This document shows positions 1 to 5,190 of a stretch of 5,190 bases of DNA, piece by piece. Both the position numbers and the translations under genes were made by a program. Under the pieces are notes generated by a model. The model searched no databases, was not told the origin of the DNA, and saw only the letters and a list, made by a program, of their open reading frames with translations. This DNA comes from Rhizobiaceae bacterium (GTDB taxonomy: Bacteria; Pseudomonadota; Alphaproteobacteria; Rhizobiales; Rhizobiaceae), in the NCBI GenBank assembly GCA_004299545.1, contig SCRB01000334.1, forward strand, positions 1 to 5,190, in the 5' to 3' direction. Numbering within the stretch: the first letter of the stretch is position 1; each line of letters begins with the position of its first letter.

Positions 1-290
1 GCCGGCTTCTCTCCCTCCCAGGAGAGTATGCGGTGTTCCATCCCGCGCGCGGCACAGAAAGCCGTGACGGTCCGTGCCTCCGCCGCCGATTCGGGGCGCA
101 GCCGATGATCGACGGTAATGGCGAGAATGCGCGTGGGAAGGCCCCGCCGGCGGATGTGATCCTGCAATAGCAAAAGCAGCGCGGTCGAATCGCCGCCGCC
201 CGAAACGGCCGCTACGACGGTTTCCCGGTTCACCAGATCAAAGCGATCGAAGACCCCCGCAAGGCCGTCGCCGGGAACGCGGCTCAACAC
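1..290 (-). CDS. tilS: tRNA(Ile)-lysidine synthase TilS, N-terminal part (3' end outside window)
   Basis: TilS uses ATP to attach lysine to cytidine 34 of tRNA-Ile(CAU), so that the tRNA reads AUA and is charged with isoleucine; it acts in the cytoplasm. The visible 96 residues hold the N-type ATP pyrophosphatase P-loop SGGGDS (residues 30-35), and the TilS signature VDHRLRPES lies at residues 60-68. The rest of the gene runs off the low-coordinate edge. I chose GTG at 290-288 as start. It lies 10 nt after a purine-rich GGAAGAGG and starts inside the last codons of cpoB, so the two genes overlap by 7 nt in different frames. A TTG follows directly at 287-285 and could be used instead; there is no ATG nearby. 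The overlap implies translational coupling with cpoB. The family call is from the two motifs and is secure; the exact start is inferred. Confidence 0.93.
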   Translation of the reverse strand, partial: MLSRVPGDGLAGVFDRFDLVNRETVVAAVSGGGDSTALLLLLQDHIRRRGLPTRILAITVDHRLRPESAAEARTVTAFCAARGMEHRILSWEGEKP

Positions 291-1369
291 CCTGACAAAG
301 CCTCTTCCCGCTTGGCGCGCTCCTTCAGAGCCTCGCTGGCCCTGGGATAGCGGGTGCCGATTTCCTTGTAGGTCGCGCAGGCGATGTCGCGCTGATGCAT
401 GGCGGCGAGCGCCACGCCAAGCTTGAGGAGCATGTCGGGCGCCTTCTTGGATTTCGGATAGGTGCGGTTGGCATCGAGAAAGACCTGCGCCGCGTCGCGA
501 TACTTGTCCTGCCCCAGAAGCGCCTCGCCGAGCCAGAAATGCGCGTCAGCGGTGCGCGGATCGTTCGGGAAGCGCGCAATATGCTGGCGGAATCCCTCTT
601 CAGCGGTCTTGTAGTCGCCGGAAAGGATGAACTGGTAGGAATCCCTGTAAAGCTCGTTGGCATTGTCGGTCGGCGGCAGCGAAGCGACGCGCGTATTGTC
701 CTTCTGTGACGGAGGCGGATTGTTCTGTCCGGGCTGTTCGAGTTCGGGCCGGCTTTCGATCGTATTCTCGTTGACGGCGCCGCCGACGGGATTGCCCTCC
801 GCGTCGAATGTGATCGATCCGAGGCTGCGTGGCGGAGCGCCGCGCTCCTCGCGCCTGTTCCCCGTCGCCGCGACATCGCGGCCGGAATCGTCCGGCGCCT
901 GGATGATGCTCTTGATGTCAGCGTCGGCATTGTCGCTGCCGCGGCCCGCCGGCGCTTCCAGCGATCCTTTCACCGCGGGCCGGCCTTCTTTCGGCCTCTC
1001 GCCGCCGCCCCTGTCGCCCCCGCCATTGCCTCCGCCGCCTGAATTCTTCTCCAACTGCTCGAACCGGAACTCGTTGTCGTTCTGCATCTTGTTCAGCCGG
1101 TCCTGCATCTGCAGGACCTGGAAGTTGAGTTCCTCGATCTTGCCGTTCAACTGGCGCAGCTTGTCCTCGAGACTGTCGACGCGGGGATCGGCGGCCTGCG
1201 CATACTGGGTCCCGCCGCCGGCGTTGCGGGGCGGGGATCGGTCGCCGTCGCGGAACATGCCGAGGAACGAAACGTCGGAATAGCCCTGCTCGGGACTCTT
1301 CGCCATGACTTGTCCGCAAAGCAGGAAAGGCACAAGAGCCGCGCAGGCGGAAATGGATCGAATGTGCAT
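284..1369 (-). CDS. cpoB: Tol-Pal system protein CpoB/YbgF, periplasmic coiled-coil and TPR protein
   Basis: CpoB is a periplasmic protein that in E. coli binds TolA and coordinates PBP1B-dependent septal peptidoglycan synthesis with outer-membrane constriction. This 361-residue protein has a Sec signal peptide (about 1-23, cleavage likely after VMA), a short spacer, and a charged heptad-patterned coiled coil (about 64-108, rich in L/K/Q/E) that would be the trimerisation segment. Then come a Gly-rich run (111-123) and a long Pro/Gly/Asp/Arg linker without obvious fold (about 124-235). The C-terminal TPR block (about 238-355) contains ELYRDSYQFILSGDYKTAE, FPNDPRTADAHFWLGEALL and YPKSKKAPDMLLKLGVAL, the usual three TPRs of the family. 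It is about 100 residues longer than E. coli CpoB because of the linker. C331 and the C-terminal residue C361 are the mature cysteines. The ATG is preceded by GAGAGAGG at a short spacing of 3 nt. An intrinsic terminator separates it from pal, and its stop overlaps the tilS start. Confidence 0.95.
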   Translation of the reverse strand: MHIRSISACAALVPFLLCGQVMAKSPEQGYSDVSFLGMFRDGDRSPPRNAGGGTQYAQAADPRVDSLEDKLRQLNGKIEELNFQVLQMQDRLNKMQNDNEFRFEQLEKNSGGGGNGGGDRGGGERPKEGRPAVKGSLEAPAGRGSDNADADIKSIIQAPDDSGRDVAATGNRREERGAPPRSLGSITFDAEGNPVGGAVNENTIESRPELEQPGQNNPPPSQKDNTRVASLPPTDNANELYRDSYQFILSGDYKTAEEGFRQHIARFPNDPRTADAHFWLGEALLGQDKYRDAAQVFLDANRTYPKSKKAPDMLLKLGVALAAMHQRDIACATYKEIGTRYPRASEALKERAKREEALSGC

Positions 1370-1422
1370 CAGCCTCTCTCGATCGTCTCAGCAAAGGGCC
1401 GTCCGGCCAGATGTTTTCAGGT

Positions 1423-1452
1423 CTATTATCAGACGGGCCAGTTCGACCAAAT
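1423..1452 (-). promoter_or_regulatory. Possible promoter for cpoB-tilS
   Basis: Downstream of the terminator, the minus strand has GATAAT (1430-1425), which matches the sigma-70 -10 consensus at five of six positions, about 55 nt before the cpoB ATG. No good -35 sits at 17 bp. TTGGTC (1450-1445) is too close to GATAAT (14 bp), but is 16 bp from the overlapping weaker hexamer TAATAG (1428-1423). A promoter here is expected because the terminator at 1476-1502 should cut off most readthrough from pal. The exact hexamers are a guess. Confidence 0.3.
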
Positions 1453-1475
1453 TTTGTTTTGCCTCGGACAAACGC

Positions 1476-1502
1476 AAAAAGCGGCCGCTGGGGCCGCTTT
1501 TT
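1476..1502 (-). terminator. Rho-independent terminator after pal, symmetric and possibly bidirectional
   Basis: A perfect 11-bp inverted repeat, AAAAAGCGGCC (1476-1486) and GGCCGCTTTTT (1492-1502), encloses a 5-nt loop (1487-1491). Read on the minus strand, six G:C pairs are followed by five U residues, the classic intrinsic-terminator layout. The plus strand reads the same way, so it could act in both directions. It lies 163 nt after the pal stop and 107 nt before the cpoB start, so it would end or weaken the tolB-pal transcript. No gene converges from the plus strand inside the window, so its main role should be on the minus strand. Confidence 0.85.
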
Positions 1503-1524
1503 ATCTTCACTGTGACTTTTTTGC

Positions 1525-1560
1525 AGTAGGCGGTCGCCGAATCTCCGGCGGTGGCCGACT
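1525..1560. repeat. Imperfect hairpin between terminator and RIME-like element
   Basis: Two 15-nt arms, 1525-1539 and 1546-1560, pair with three mismatches and one possible G:U wobble around a 6-nt loop (1540-1545). The matching blocks are AGT, GGC and CGCCG. The hairpin ends 2 nt before the RIME-like element begins. It has no run of U residues next to the stem and so is not an intrinsic terminator. It may be a decayed further module of the intergenic mosaic element, or an unrelated structured region of the pal 3' leader-trailer RNA. I do not recognise it as a named repeat. Confidence 0.5.
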
Positions 1561-1562
1561 CT

Positions 1563-1665
1563 AAAGCGCGTCGCGTTTAAACGGACTCACGCGACGCGCT
1601 TTCTCTCCTTGTTTTCAAGCATGTCGTTATCCCGAAACCGCTGCACACTTTCGGGCGACATGCTT
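1563..1665. repeat. RIME1-like rhizobial intergenic mosaic element with two palindromes
   Basis: Palindrome 1 is a perfect 14-bp stem, AAAGCGCGTCGCGT (1563-1576) with ACGCGACGCGCTTT (1589-1602), around a 12-nt loop. Palindrome 2 has a perfect 10-bp outer stem, AAGCATGTCG (1617-1626) with CGACATGCTT (1656-1665). It also has a 4-nt one-sided bulge (TTAT) and a 7-bp inner stem, CCCGAAA (1631-1637) with TTTCGGG (1649-1655), around an 11-nt loop. Two large palindromes within about 103 bp match the described architecture and approximate 108-bp size of RIME1 in Rhizobiaceae, and the GCATGTCG...CGACATGC core is one I recall as abundant between rhizobial genes. The outer base of palindrome 2 is also the last base of the pal stop codon. 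RIMEs are non-coding, non-autonomous repeats. In RNA, both hairpins would sit directly behind pal and could protect the transcript from 3' exonucleases, which is inference. Confidence 0.75.
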
Positions 1666-2165
1666 TAGCTTCCGGCGCCGTTGAGAACGGTCACGGCGCG
1701 GCGGTTCTGCGACCAGCAGGATTCGGCGTCGCACGTCGCCACCGGCCGTTCCTTGCCATAGGAGATCGTCTTCATACGCCGCGCCGGAACACCCCGGGAA
1801 GCGAGGAAGTCGCGCGTCGCCGCGGCGCGGCGTGCGCCAAGAGCCAGGTTGTATTCACGCGTGCCGCGCTCGTCGGCATGGCCCTCGATGGTGATCGAAT
1901 AGTTCGGATAGCGCTGCAGCCATTGCGCCTGCTTCGTCAGCGTCGTCTGCGCATCGGGGCGGATCGACGAAGAATCCGTGTTGAAGAAGATGCGGTCACC
2001 GACATTGACCGTGAAATCCTGCGTCGAGCCCGGCGTGGCCGAGCCGGCAAGGCCGAGATCGGCAGCGGAATTCGGCGCGTGCTTGGATGCGCATCCGGCA
2101 AGGGCGAAGCCCGCTACCAAGGCTATGACGATGGGACTTCTGGTCAGGGCTGCGATACGGCGCAT
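1665..2165 (-). CDS. pal: Peptidoglycan-associated outer-membrane lipoprotein Pal (Omp16 type)
   Basis: Pal anchors the outer membrane to peptidoglycan and is moved to the division site by the Tol motor; it also binds TolB. The 166-residue protein has a lipoprotein signal with lipobox LAGC (22-25), making C25 the lipidated residue, followed by Ala, so there is no Asp retention signal at +2 and outer-membrane sorting is expected. After a short flexible tether comes an OmpA-like domain (about 51-162). It includes the peptidoglycan-binding helix region EGHADERGTREYNLALGARRA (94-114), with D98 and R113 as the likely diaminopimelate-binding residues. C145 and C150 flank a short loop before WSQNRRAVTVL. 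I chose the ATG at 2165-2163 because AAGGAG sits 8 nt upstream and the signal peptide then begins MRRIAAL; a start at 2216 would add 17 residues that do not look like a signal sequence. The TAA stop touches the RIME-like element. Confidence 0.97.
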   Translation of the reverse strand: MRRIAALTRSPIVIALVAGFALAGCASKHAPNSAADLGLAGSATPGSTQDFTVNVGDRIFFNTDSSSIRPDAQTTLTKQAQWLQRYPNYSITIEGHADERGTREYNLALGARRAAATRDFLASRGVPARRMKTISYGKERPVATCDAESCWSQNRRAVTVLNGAGS

Positions 2166-2173
2166 AGCCGCCT

Positions 2174-2179
2174 CTCCTT
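2174..2179 (-). promoter_or_regulatory. Ribosome binding site that fixes the pal start
   Basis: AAGGAG on the minus strand lies 8 nt before the ATG at 2165-2163. This near-ideal Shine-Dalgarno site supports the internal ATG over the upstream in-frame ATG at 2216-2214, and gives a Pal precursor with a normal-length lipoprotein signal peptide. Confidence 0.8.
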
Positions 2180-2221
2180 CGCAATTGAGTGAATTCGTTG
2201 AAGGGCCAGTAACCATATTCC

Positions 2222-2238
2222 GGTTAAGGCGGCCTCAA
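2222..2238 (-). promoter_or_regulatory. Possible CtrA-like box and pal promoter region
   Basis: The minus strand reads TTGA (2238-2235), seven bases, then TTAACC (2227-2222). This fits the alphaproteobacterial CtrA pattern TTAA-N7-TTAAC except for one base in the first half. A further TTAACC lies at 2251-2246. The box is 57 nt before the pal ATG. It overlaps a weak sigma-70-like pair, TTGAGG (2238-2233) and TATGGT (2217-2212), with a short 15-bp spacer. CtrA is a cell-cycle regulator, so control of a division-linked envelope gene would make sense, but the match is short and could be chance. Confidence 0.3.
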
Positions 2239-2322
2239 CGAACAGGGTTAATTCTTCGCTACTATTCCCCTTGTCCGGCTCTTGCGGGACGGACTGGACA
2301 ATTGCCGCGCAACCCTATGCCG

Positions 2323-2344
2323 AAATGCGGCGGAAACGCGGCGG
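2323..2344. repeat. 11-bp tandem repeat, two copies
   Basis: AAATGCGGCGG (2323-2333) is followed immediately by AAACGCGGCGG (2334-2344), differing at one base, and then by a partial related GCGGC (2347-2351). It lies in the 213-nt spacer between tolB and pal. No terminator-like stem with a U-run is visible in this spacer, so transcription from tolB into pal is likely open. The repeat has no recognised function and may be slippage in GC-rich DNA. Confidence 0.5.
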
Positions 2345-2378
2345 TTGCGGCACAAAACCCGCCAATTTGCCGGCTGCG

Positions 2379-3704
2379 TCATTCGAGCAGCGGCGACCAT
2401 GCCGGGTCGGAAGCGAAATGCGGCGTCGGAATCTCCTGCTCGTTCCGACCCGTCAGATCGATCGTGTGGAGCTTGGCACCCGGCGCACCGGCGGCACGAC
2501 TGAAGAACATCAGCACGCGCCCGTTCGGCGCCCAGGTCGGCCCTTCCTCCTGGAAGGCCGACGTCAGGATCCGTTCTCCCGAGCCATCCGTATGCATGAC
2601 GCCGATCTGGAATTCGCCGCCGGTCTGCTTGGTGAAGGCGATGAGATCGCCGCGCGGCGACCACACCGGGGTCGAATAGACGCCGTTGCCGAAGGAAATG
2701 CGATGCTGGTTCGAACCGTCGGCGTTCATGACGTAGATCTGGGAGCGGCCACTGCCGCCGCCACGGTCCGACGTGAAGGTGATCTGCTTGCCGTCGGGCG
2801 AATAAGACGGCGAGGTATCGATCGAATCGTCGCTGGTCAGACGTGTCGTCGTGCGGCTTCGCAGGTCCATGGTGAAGATGTTGGAATTGCCGTCGTTCCT
2901 GAGCAGGCTCATGATGACCCGCTGCCCGTCGGGCGAGAAGCGCGGCGCAAACGTCATGCCGGGAAAATTGCCGACCAGTTCGCGCTGCCCCGTCTCGATC
3001 TGCAGGAGATAGACCTGCGGCTGGCCGCTCTCATAGGACATGTAGGTGATTTCCTGCCGGTTGGGCGAGAAGCGCGGCGTCAACACCAGCGCGCGGCCGT
3101 TGGAGAGGTAGCGCAGGTTGGCGCCGTCCTGGTCCATGATGGCGAGGCGTTTCACCCGCTTGTTCTTCGGCCCGGACTCGTCGATGAAGACGACGCGGGT
3201 GTCGAAATAGCCTTTTTCGCCGGTCAGGCGCTCGTAGATCTTGTCGGCGATGATGTGGCCGATGCGGCGCATATTGGCGGGATTGGCAAAATATTGCTCG
3301 CCGATGAGCTGCTGACCGGCGAACGTGTCCCACAGCCGGAACTCGGCGCGAAGGCGGCCGTCCGGCTGCTTGGTGACGCGGCCCGTCACCAGCGCCTGCG
3401 CGTTGATGACTTTCCAGTCCTCGAAGCGCGGGGCGACGTCCGGGTTGGAAACCTTCTCGACGAAGGCCGCCTTGTCGATCGGCGCGAAAAGTCCGGACCG
3501 CTTGAGATCGGCGGCGATTATTCCCGAAATCTCCGCCCCCGTCTGGTCGCCGGAAAGGAAATCGGTGACGGCGATCGGCAGCGGCGCGACATTGCCCTTG
3601 TTGATGTCGATCTCCACCAGCGCATGCGCGGGGAGTGTCACCGTGGCGGTAAACCCTGCGGCAATCGCCAGCGTCAACAGGATTGTCCCGAGAATGCTCT
3701 TCAT
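2379..3704 (-). CDS. tolB: Tol-Pal system periplasmic beta-propeller protein TolB
   Basis: TolB is a soluble periplasmic protein that binds Pal and is displaced by energised TolA, freeing Pal to bind peptidoglycan. The 441-residue precursor begins with a Sec signal peptide (about 1-28, cleavage likely after AHA). The mature N-terminus that follows corresponds to the TolB box, which contacts TolA in E. coli. The N-terminal domain covers about 35-165. It is followed by a six-bladed WD40-like/PD40 propeller, visible from repeated turns RFSPN (211-215), RFSPDG (255-260), YSPDGK (301-306), WSPRGD (348-353), WAPNGR (391-396) and WSPLL (436-440). The length is normal for the family. The ATG is preceded by AAGAGG with 9 nt spacing, and the gene starts 37 nt after the tolA stop, consistent with one transcript. 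The call is secure and nothing is missing. Confidence 0.98.
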   Translation of the reverse strand: MKSILGTILLTLAIAAGFTATVTLPAHALVEIDINKGNVAPLPIAVTDFLSGDQTGAEISGIIAADLKRSGLFAPIDKAAFVEKVSNPDVAPRFEDWKVINAQALVTGRVTKQPDGRLRAEFRLWDTFAGQQLIGEQYFANPANMRRIGHIIADKIYERLTGEKGYFDTRVVFIDESGPKNKRVKRLAIMDQDGANLRYLSNGRALVLTPRFSPNRQEITYMSYESGQPQVYLLQIETGQRELVGNFPGMTFAPRFSPDGQRVIMSLLRNDGNSNIFTMDLRSRTTTRLTSDDSIDTSPSYSPDGKQITFTSDRGGGSGRSQIYVMNADGSNQHRISFGNGVYSTPVWSPRGDLIAFTKQTGGEFQIGVMHTDGSGERILTSAFQEEGPTWAPNGRVLMFFSRAAGAPGAKLHTIDLTGRNEQEIPTPHFASDPAWSPLLE

Positions 3705-3741
3705 GAAGTTTCGCCTCTTTTGCGCTGTTGCCGTGGGCCGG

Positions 3742-4806
3742 TCAGAACATGTCGCTCGGATCGAAATTGACGATCACATCCGACCATGCCTGATATTTGT
3801 CGGCAGGAAGATTGTAGGGGGCACATTGCATCACCGCGCGCCGTGCCGACTCGGCGGCCGCGCGCTGCACGCCATCGCCGCCGCCGCCCGAGACGATCTG
3901 CGGCATGCCCTCGAGCGCGCCGGTCCGGTCGAGCCTGAACTTGACCGAGACCTTGAGGTCCTTTGCGTCCTCGGCGCCGGCGGGGATATTCCAGCATTTC
4001 TCGATCTGACCACGCAGCGCATCCATTTCGCTCTGCGTCAGCTTCTCCCCGGTCGTCGTGCGGTCGCCGCCGAGCGACGCCGTCTCGGTCGAGCGCTTGG
4101 CGCCGCCGCCGGACGGCTTTTCCTTGTTGAGGAGTGCCGCGACCTTGTCGAGCGTATTGTCCTTCTTAGTTTCCGATTGCTGCCTGGCGACCTTGCGCTC
4201 AGCCGGCTTGTCGGCATCCTTGTGGTCGGGCGCCTTGGCCGTCTCGGCCTGCGGCGGTTGCGGACGCGCGTCGGGCGAGGGCGCCGAATCGGGAAGCTTG
4301 ACGCTCTCGGCGTCGGGATTTTCCGCCACCGCCGTCTGCTTCACCGGCTCAGGCTTCACCTCCTGCTTGGGCTGCGGTTCGACCGCTTTCTGCGTCGCCG
4401 GAACGGGAACGGGCTCCGGTTTCGGTTTCGGCGGCTCCTCCTGCTTCGCTTCCTTGACCGGCTGGGGCGCCGGCTTCGGCTCAGGCGGCGGAGCGGCAGT
4501 GGCCTCGACCTCTTTCGGGCGCGCCTCCGGCGTCGGCGGCGTTTTCAGGTCGACATCGTTCTCGCCGACCTTCTGCGCATTCGGGACCTCGGTCTTCTTG
4601 ACGGTGGGCTTCGGTGAGGCCTTCTCCTTCATCGGCGCCTTCTTGTCGCCCTGCTGGACCTGGCTGATGTCCGAAACCGGAACGATATCGACGGGCAGCG
4701 CCTCGACATCCGCGGCCTCCAGCGCATGCGGCGCCCGCAGCGTGAACAGCCCGAAGGCGAGCAACGCTGCGTGCATGACGACCGACGTGGTGAGCCCGGC
4801 CTTCAT
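3742..4806 (-). CDS. tolA: Tol-Pal system inner-membrane spanning protein TolA
   Basis: TolA couples the TolQR proton motor in the inner membrane to TolB/Pal at the outer membrane. The 354-residue protein has one N-terminal membrane segment (about 4-23) carrying S8-x3-H12, matching the Ser/His pair that TolA and TonB use to contact TolQ/ExbB. Residues about 50-250 are rich in Pro, Lys, Glu and Ala with repeated KPEPV/PKPKPEP-type stretches, so the periplasmic arm looks like an extended Pro-rich spacer rather than the long Ala-rich helix of E. coli. The C-terminal TonB/TolA-like domain (about 257-354) includes EKCWNIP (269-275) and QCAPYNLP (327-334); C271 and C328 could form the domain's disulfide. 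I took the ATG at 4806-4804, 7 nt after the tolR stop. It lacks a well-spaced Shine-Dalgarno, and an alternative TTG at 4842 would overlap tolR and add a polar, Arg-rich 12-residue extension. Confidence 0.95.
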   Translation of the reverse strand: MKAGLTTSVVMHAALLAFGLFTLRAPHALEAADVEALPVDIVPVSDISQVQQGDKKAPMKEKASPKPTVKKTEVPNAQKVGENDVDLKTPPTPEARPKEVEATAAPPPEPKPAPQPVKEAKQEEPPKPKPEPVPVPATQKAVEPQPKQEVKPEPVKQTAVAENPDAESVKLPDSAPSPDARPQPPQAETAKAPDHKDADKPAERKVARQQSETKKDNTLDKVAALLNKEKPSGGGAKRSTETASLGGDRTTTGEKLTQSEMDALRGQIEKCWNIPAGAEDAKDLKVSVKFRLDRTGALEGMPQIVSGGGGDGVQRAAAESARRAVMQCAPYNLPADKYQAWSDVIVNFDPSDMF

Positions 4807-4813
4807 CCCTCTT

Positions 4814-5190
4814 CTACTTGTCCTGCTCCTGCAGGGTGACAAGGCCCAGATTGTGGTAGCCGGCGGCCGAAATACGCGCCATCACCTGCATGACGGTGCC
4901 GTAATCGGCGTCCTTGTCGCCCCGCACATAGATGCGCTCGTCATAACCGGTCTTGGAGATTGCCTGGAGCTTCGGCACGATCTCCTTGAGCGGAATCTCC
5001 GTCTCCTGGATGTAGACCTTGCCTTCGTGATTGATGGAGACGGTGATCGGCTGGGTCTCGGAATTGAGCGCCTTGGCTTCCGTCTTCGGCAGATCGATCG
5101 GGACGCCGACCGTCAGGAGCGGCGCCGCGACCATGAAGATGATCAACAGCACCAGCATGACGTCGACCATCGGCGTGACGTTGATTTCGG
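4814..5190 (-). CDS. tolR: Tol-Pal system proton-channel protein TolR (ExbD family), 5' end outside window
   Basis: TolR is the ExbD-type subunit of the TolQR inner-membrane proton channel that energises TolA. The visible 124 residues start with EINVTPMVDVMLVLL, which contains the conserved membrane Asp (residue 9 of the fragment, equivalent to E. coli D23) at the start of the single transmembrane helix ending near FMVAAP. The periplasmic part follows, with DLPKTEA, SINHEG and the conserved YVRGDKDADYGTVMQVMARI region in the usual dimerising domain. Only the cytoplasmic N-terminus and start codon are missing, cut by the window edge, and tolQ would be expected just beyond. Its TAG stop is 7 nt before the tolA ATG. 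TolR fits better than a plain ExbD because tolA, tolB and pal follow. Confidence 0.97.
   Translation of the reverse strand, partial: EINVTPMVDVMLVLLIIFMVAAPLLTVGVPIDLPKTEAKALNSETQPITVSINHEGKVYIQETEIPLKEIVPKLQAISKTGYDERIYVRGDKDADYGTVMQVMARISAAGYHNLGLVTLQEQDK

Noticed and set aside
1182..1241. Two copies of GCGGGGATCGG inside cpoB
   Set aside because: Short repeat within coding sequence in GC-rich DNA, encoding different residues in context; no sign of a regulatory or mobile role.
657..1283. Plus-strand open frame of 208 codons with Pro-rich and Ser-rich segments
   Set aside because: It is the antisense image of the Gly-rich and Arg-rich linker of CpoB; no independent coding evidence.
1301..1369. 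CpoB as a lipoprotein because of a Cys in the signal region
   Set aside because: The context FLLCG has Leu before the Cys, which does not fit a lipobox; a normal signal peptidase I site follows at VMA.
1563..1665. CRISPR array or tRNA as explanation of the palindromes
   Set aside because: No repeated unit-spacer pattern and no cloverleaf; two distinct palindromes fit a mosaic intergenic element.
2166..2216. Longer Pal with start at 2216
   Set aside because: The extra 17 residues are not signal-like, and the internal ATG at 2165 has a well-placed AAGGAG and gives a typical lipoprotein signal.
2271..2301. Hairpin TTGTCC...GGACAA in the tolB-pal spacer as a terminator
   Set aside because: Only 6 bp of stem with a long loop and no U-run after it on the minus strand.
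2271..3770. Long plus-strand open frame of 499 codons opposite tolB
   Set aside because: It lies antisense to a full, well-recognised tolB, has an Arg/Gly/Asp-rich composition with no recognisable motif, and arises from codon bias in GC-rich DNA.
3325..4617. Plus-strand open frame of 430 codons opposite tolB and tolA, ending in Arg/Leu-rich sequence
   Set aside because: The Arg/Leu-rich repeats mirror the Pro/Glu/Lys codons of the TolA spacer on the other strand; it has no domain or credible start context.

Overview
The window carries the 3' part of a tol-pal (Tol-Pal envelope) gene cluster, entirely on the minus strand. Read in the direction of transcription, from high to low coordinates, the order is tolR (5' end cut by the window edge), tolA, tolB, pal, cpoB (ybgF), tilS (3' end cut). 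High GC, Omp16-like Pal, Pro/Lys-rich TolA, tilS directly after cpoB and a RIME-like intergenic repeat together point to an alphaproteobacterium of the Rhizobiales, most likely a member of the Rhizobiaceae or a close relative. The genus cannot be fixed from sequence reading alone.

Layout: tolR (4814-5190) and tolA (3742-4806) are separated by 7 nt, and tolA and tolB (2379-3704) by 37 nt, so these three look like one tightly coupled transcript. A 213-nt gap (2166-2378) separates tolB from pal (1665-2165). It contains a good pal ribosome binding site, a possible CtrA-like box and a short tandem repeat. A second gap of 295 nt (1370-1664) separates pal from cpoB (284-1369). It is packed with secondary structure: a RIME1-like two-palindrome element touching the pal stop codon, an imperfect hairpin, and a perfect 11-bp intrinsic terminator, followed by a possible cpoB promoter. 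cpoB and tilS (1-290) overlap by 7 nt, with stacked GTG-TTG start codons straddling the cpoB TGA.

How the genes work together: TolR belongs to the inner-membrane proton-driven TolQR motor, which energises TolA. TolA spans the periplasm and contacts TolB/Pal. TolB is a periplasmic beta-propeller that binds Pal, and Pal is an outer-membrane lipoprotein that holds peptidoglycan. CpoB is a periplasmic coiled-coil/TPR protein that in E. coli links Tol with septal peptidoglycan synthesis. Together they drive outer-membrane constriction at division. TilS is an unrelated, essential tRNA-modification enzyme.

The gene content is an ordinary, conserved housekeeping locus and I see no sign of an undescribed system. 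The most noteworthy parts are the structured pal-cpoB spacer, which appears to split the cluster into two transcription units, the possible CtrA-type site before pal, and the large disordered linkers in CpoB and TolA.
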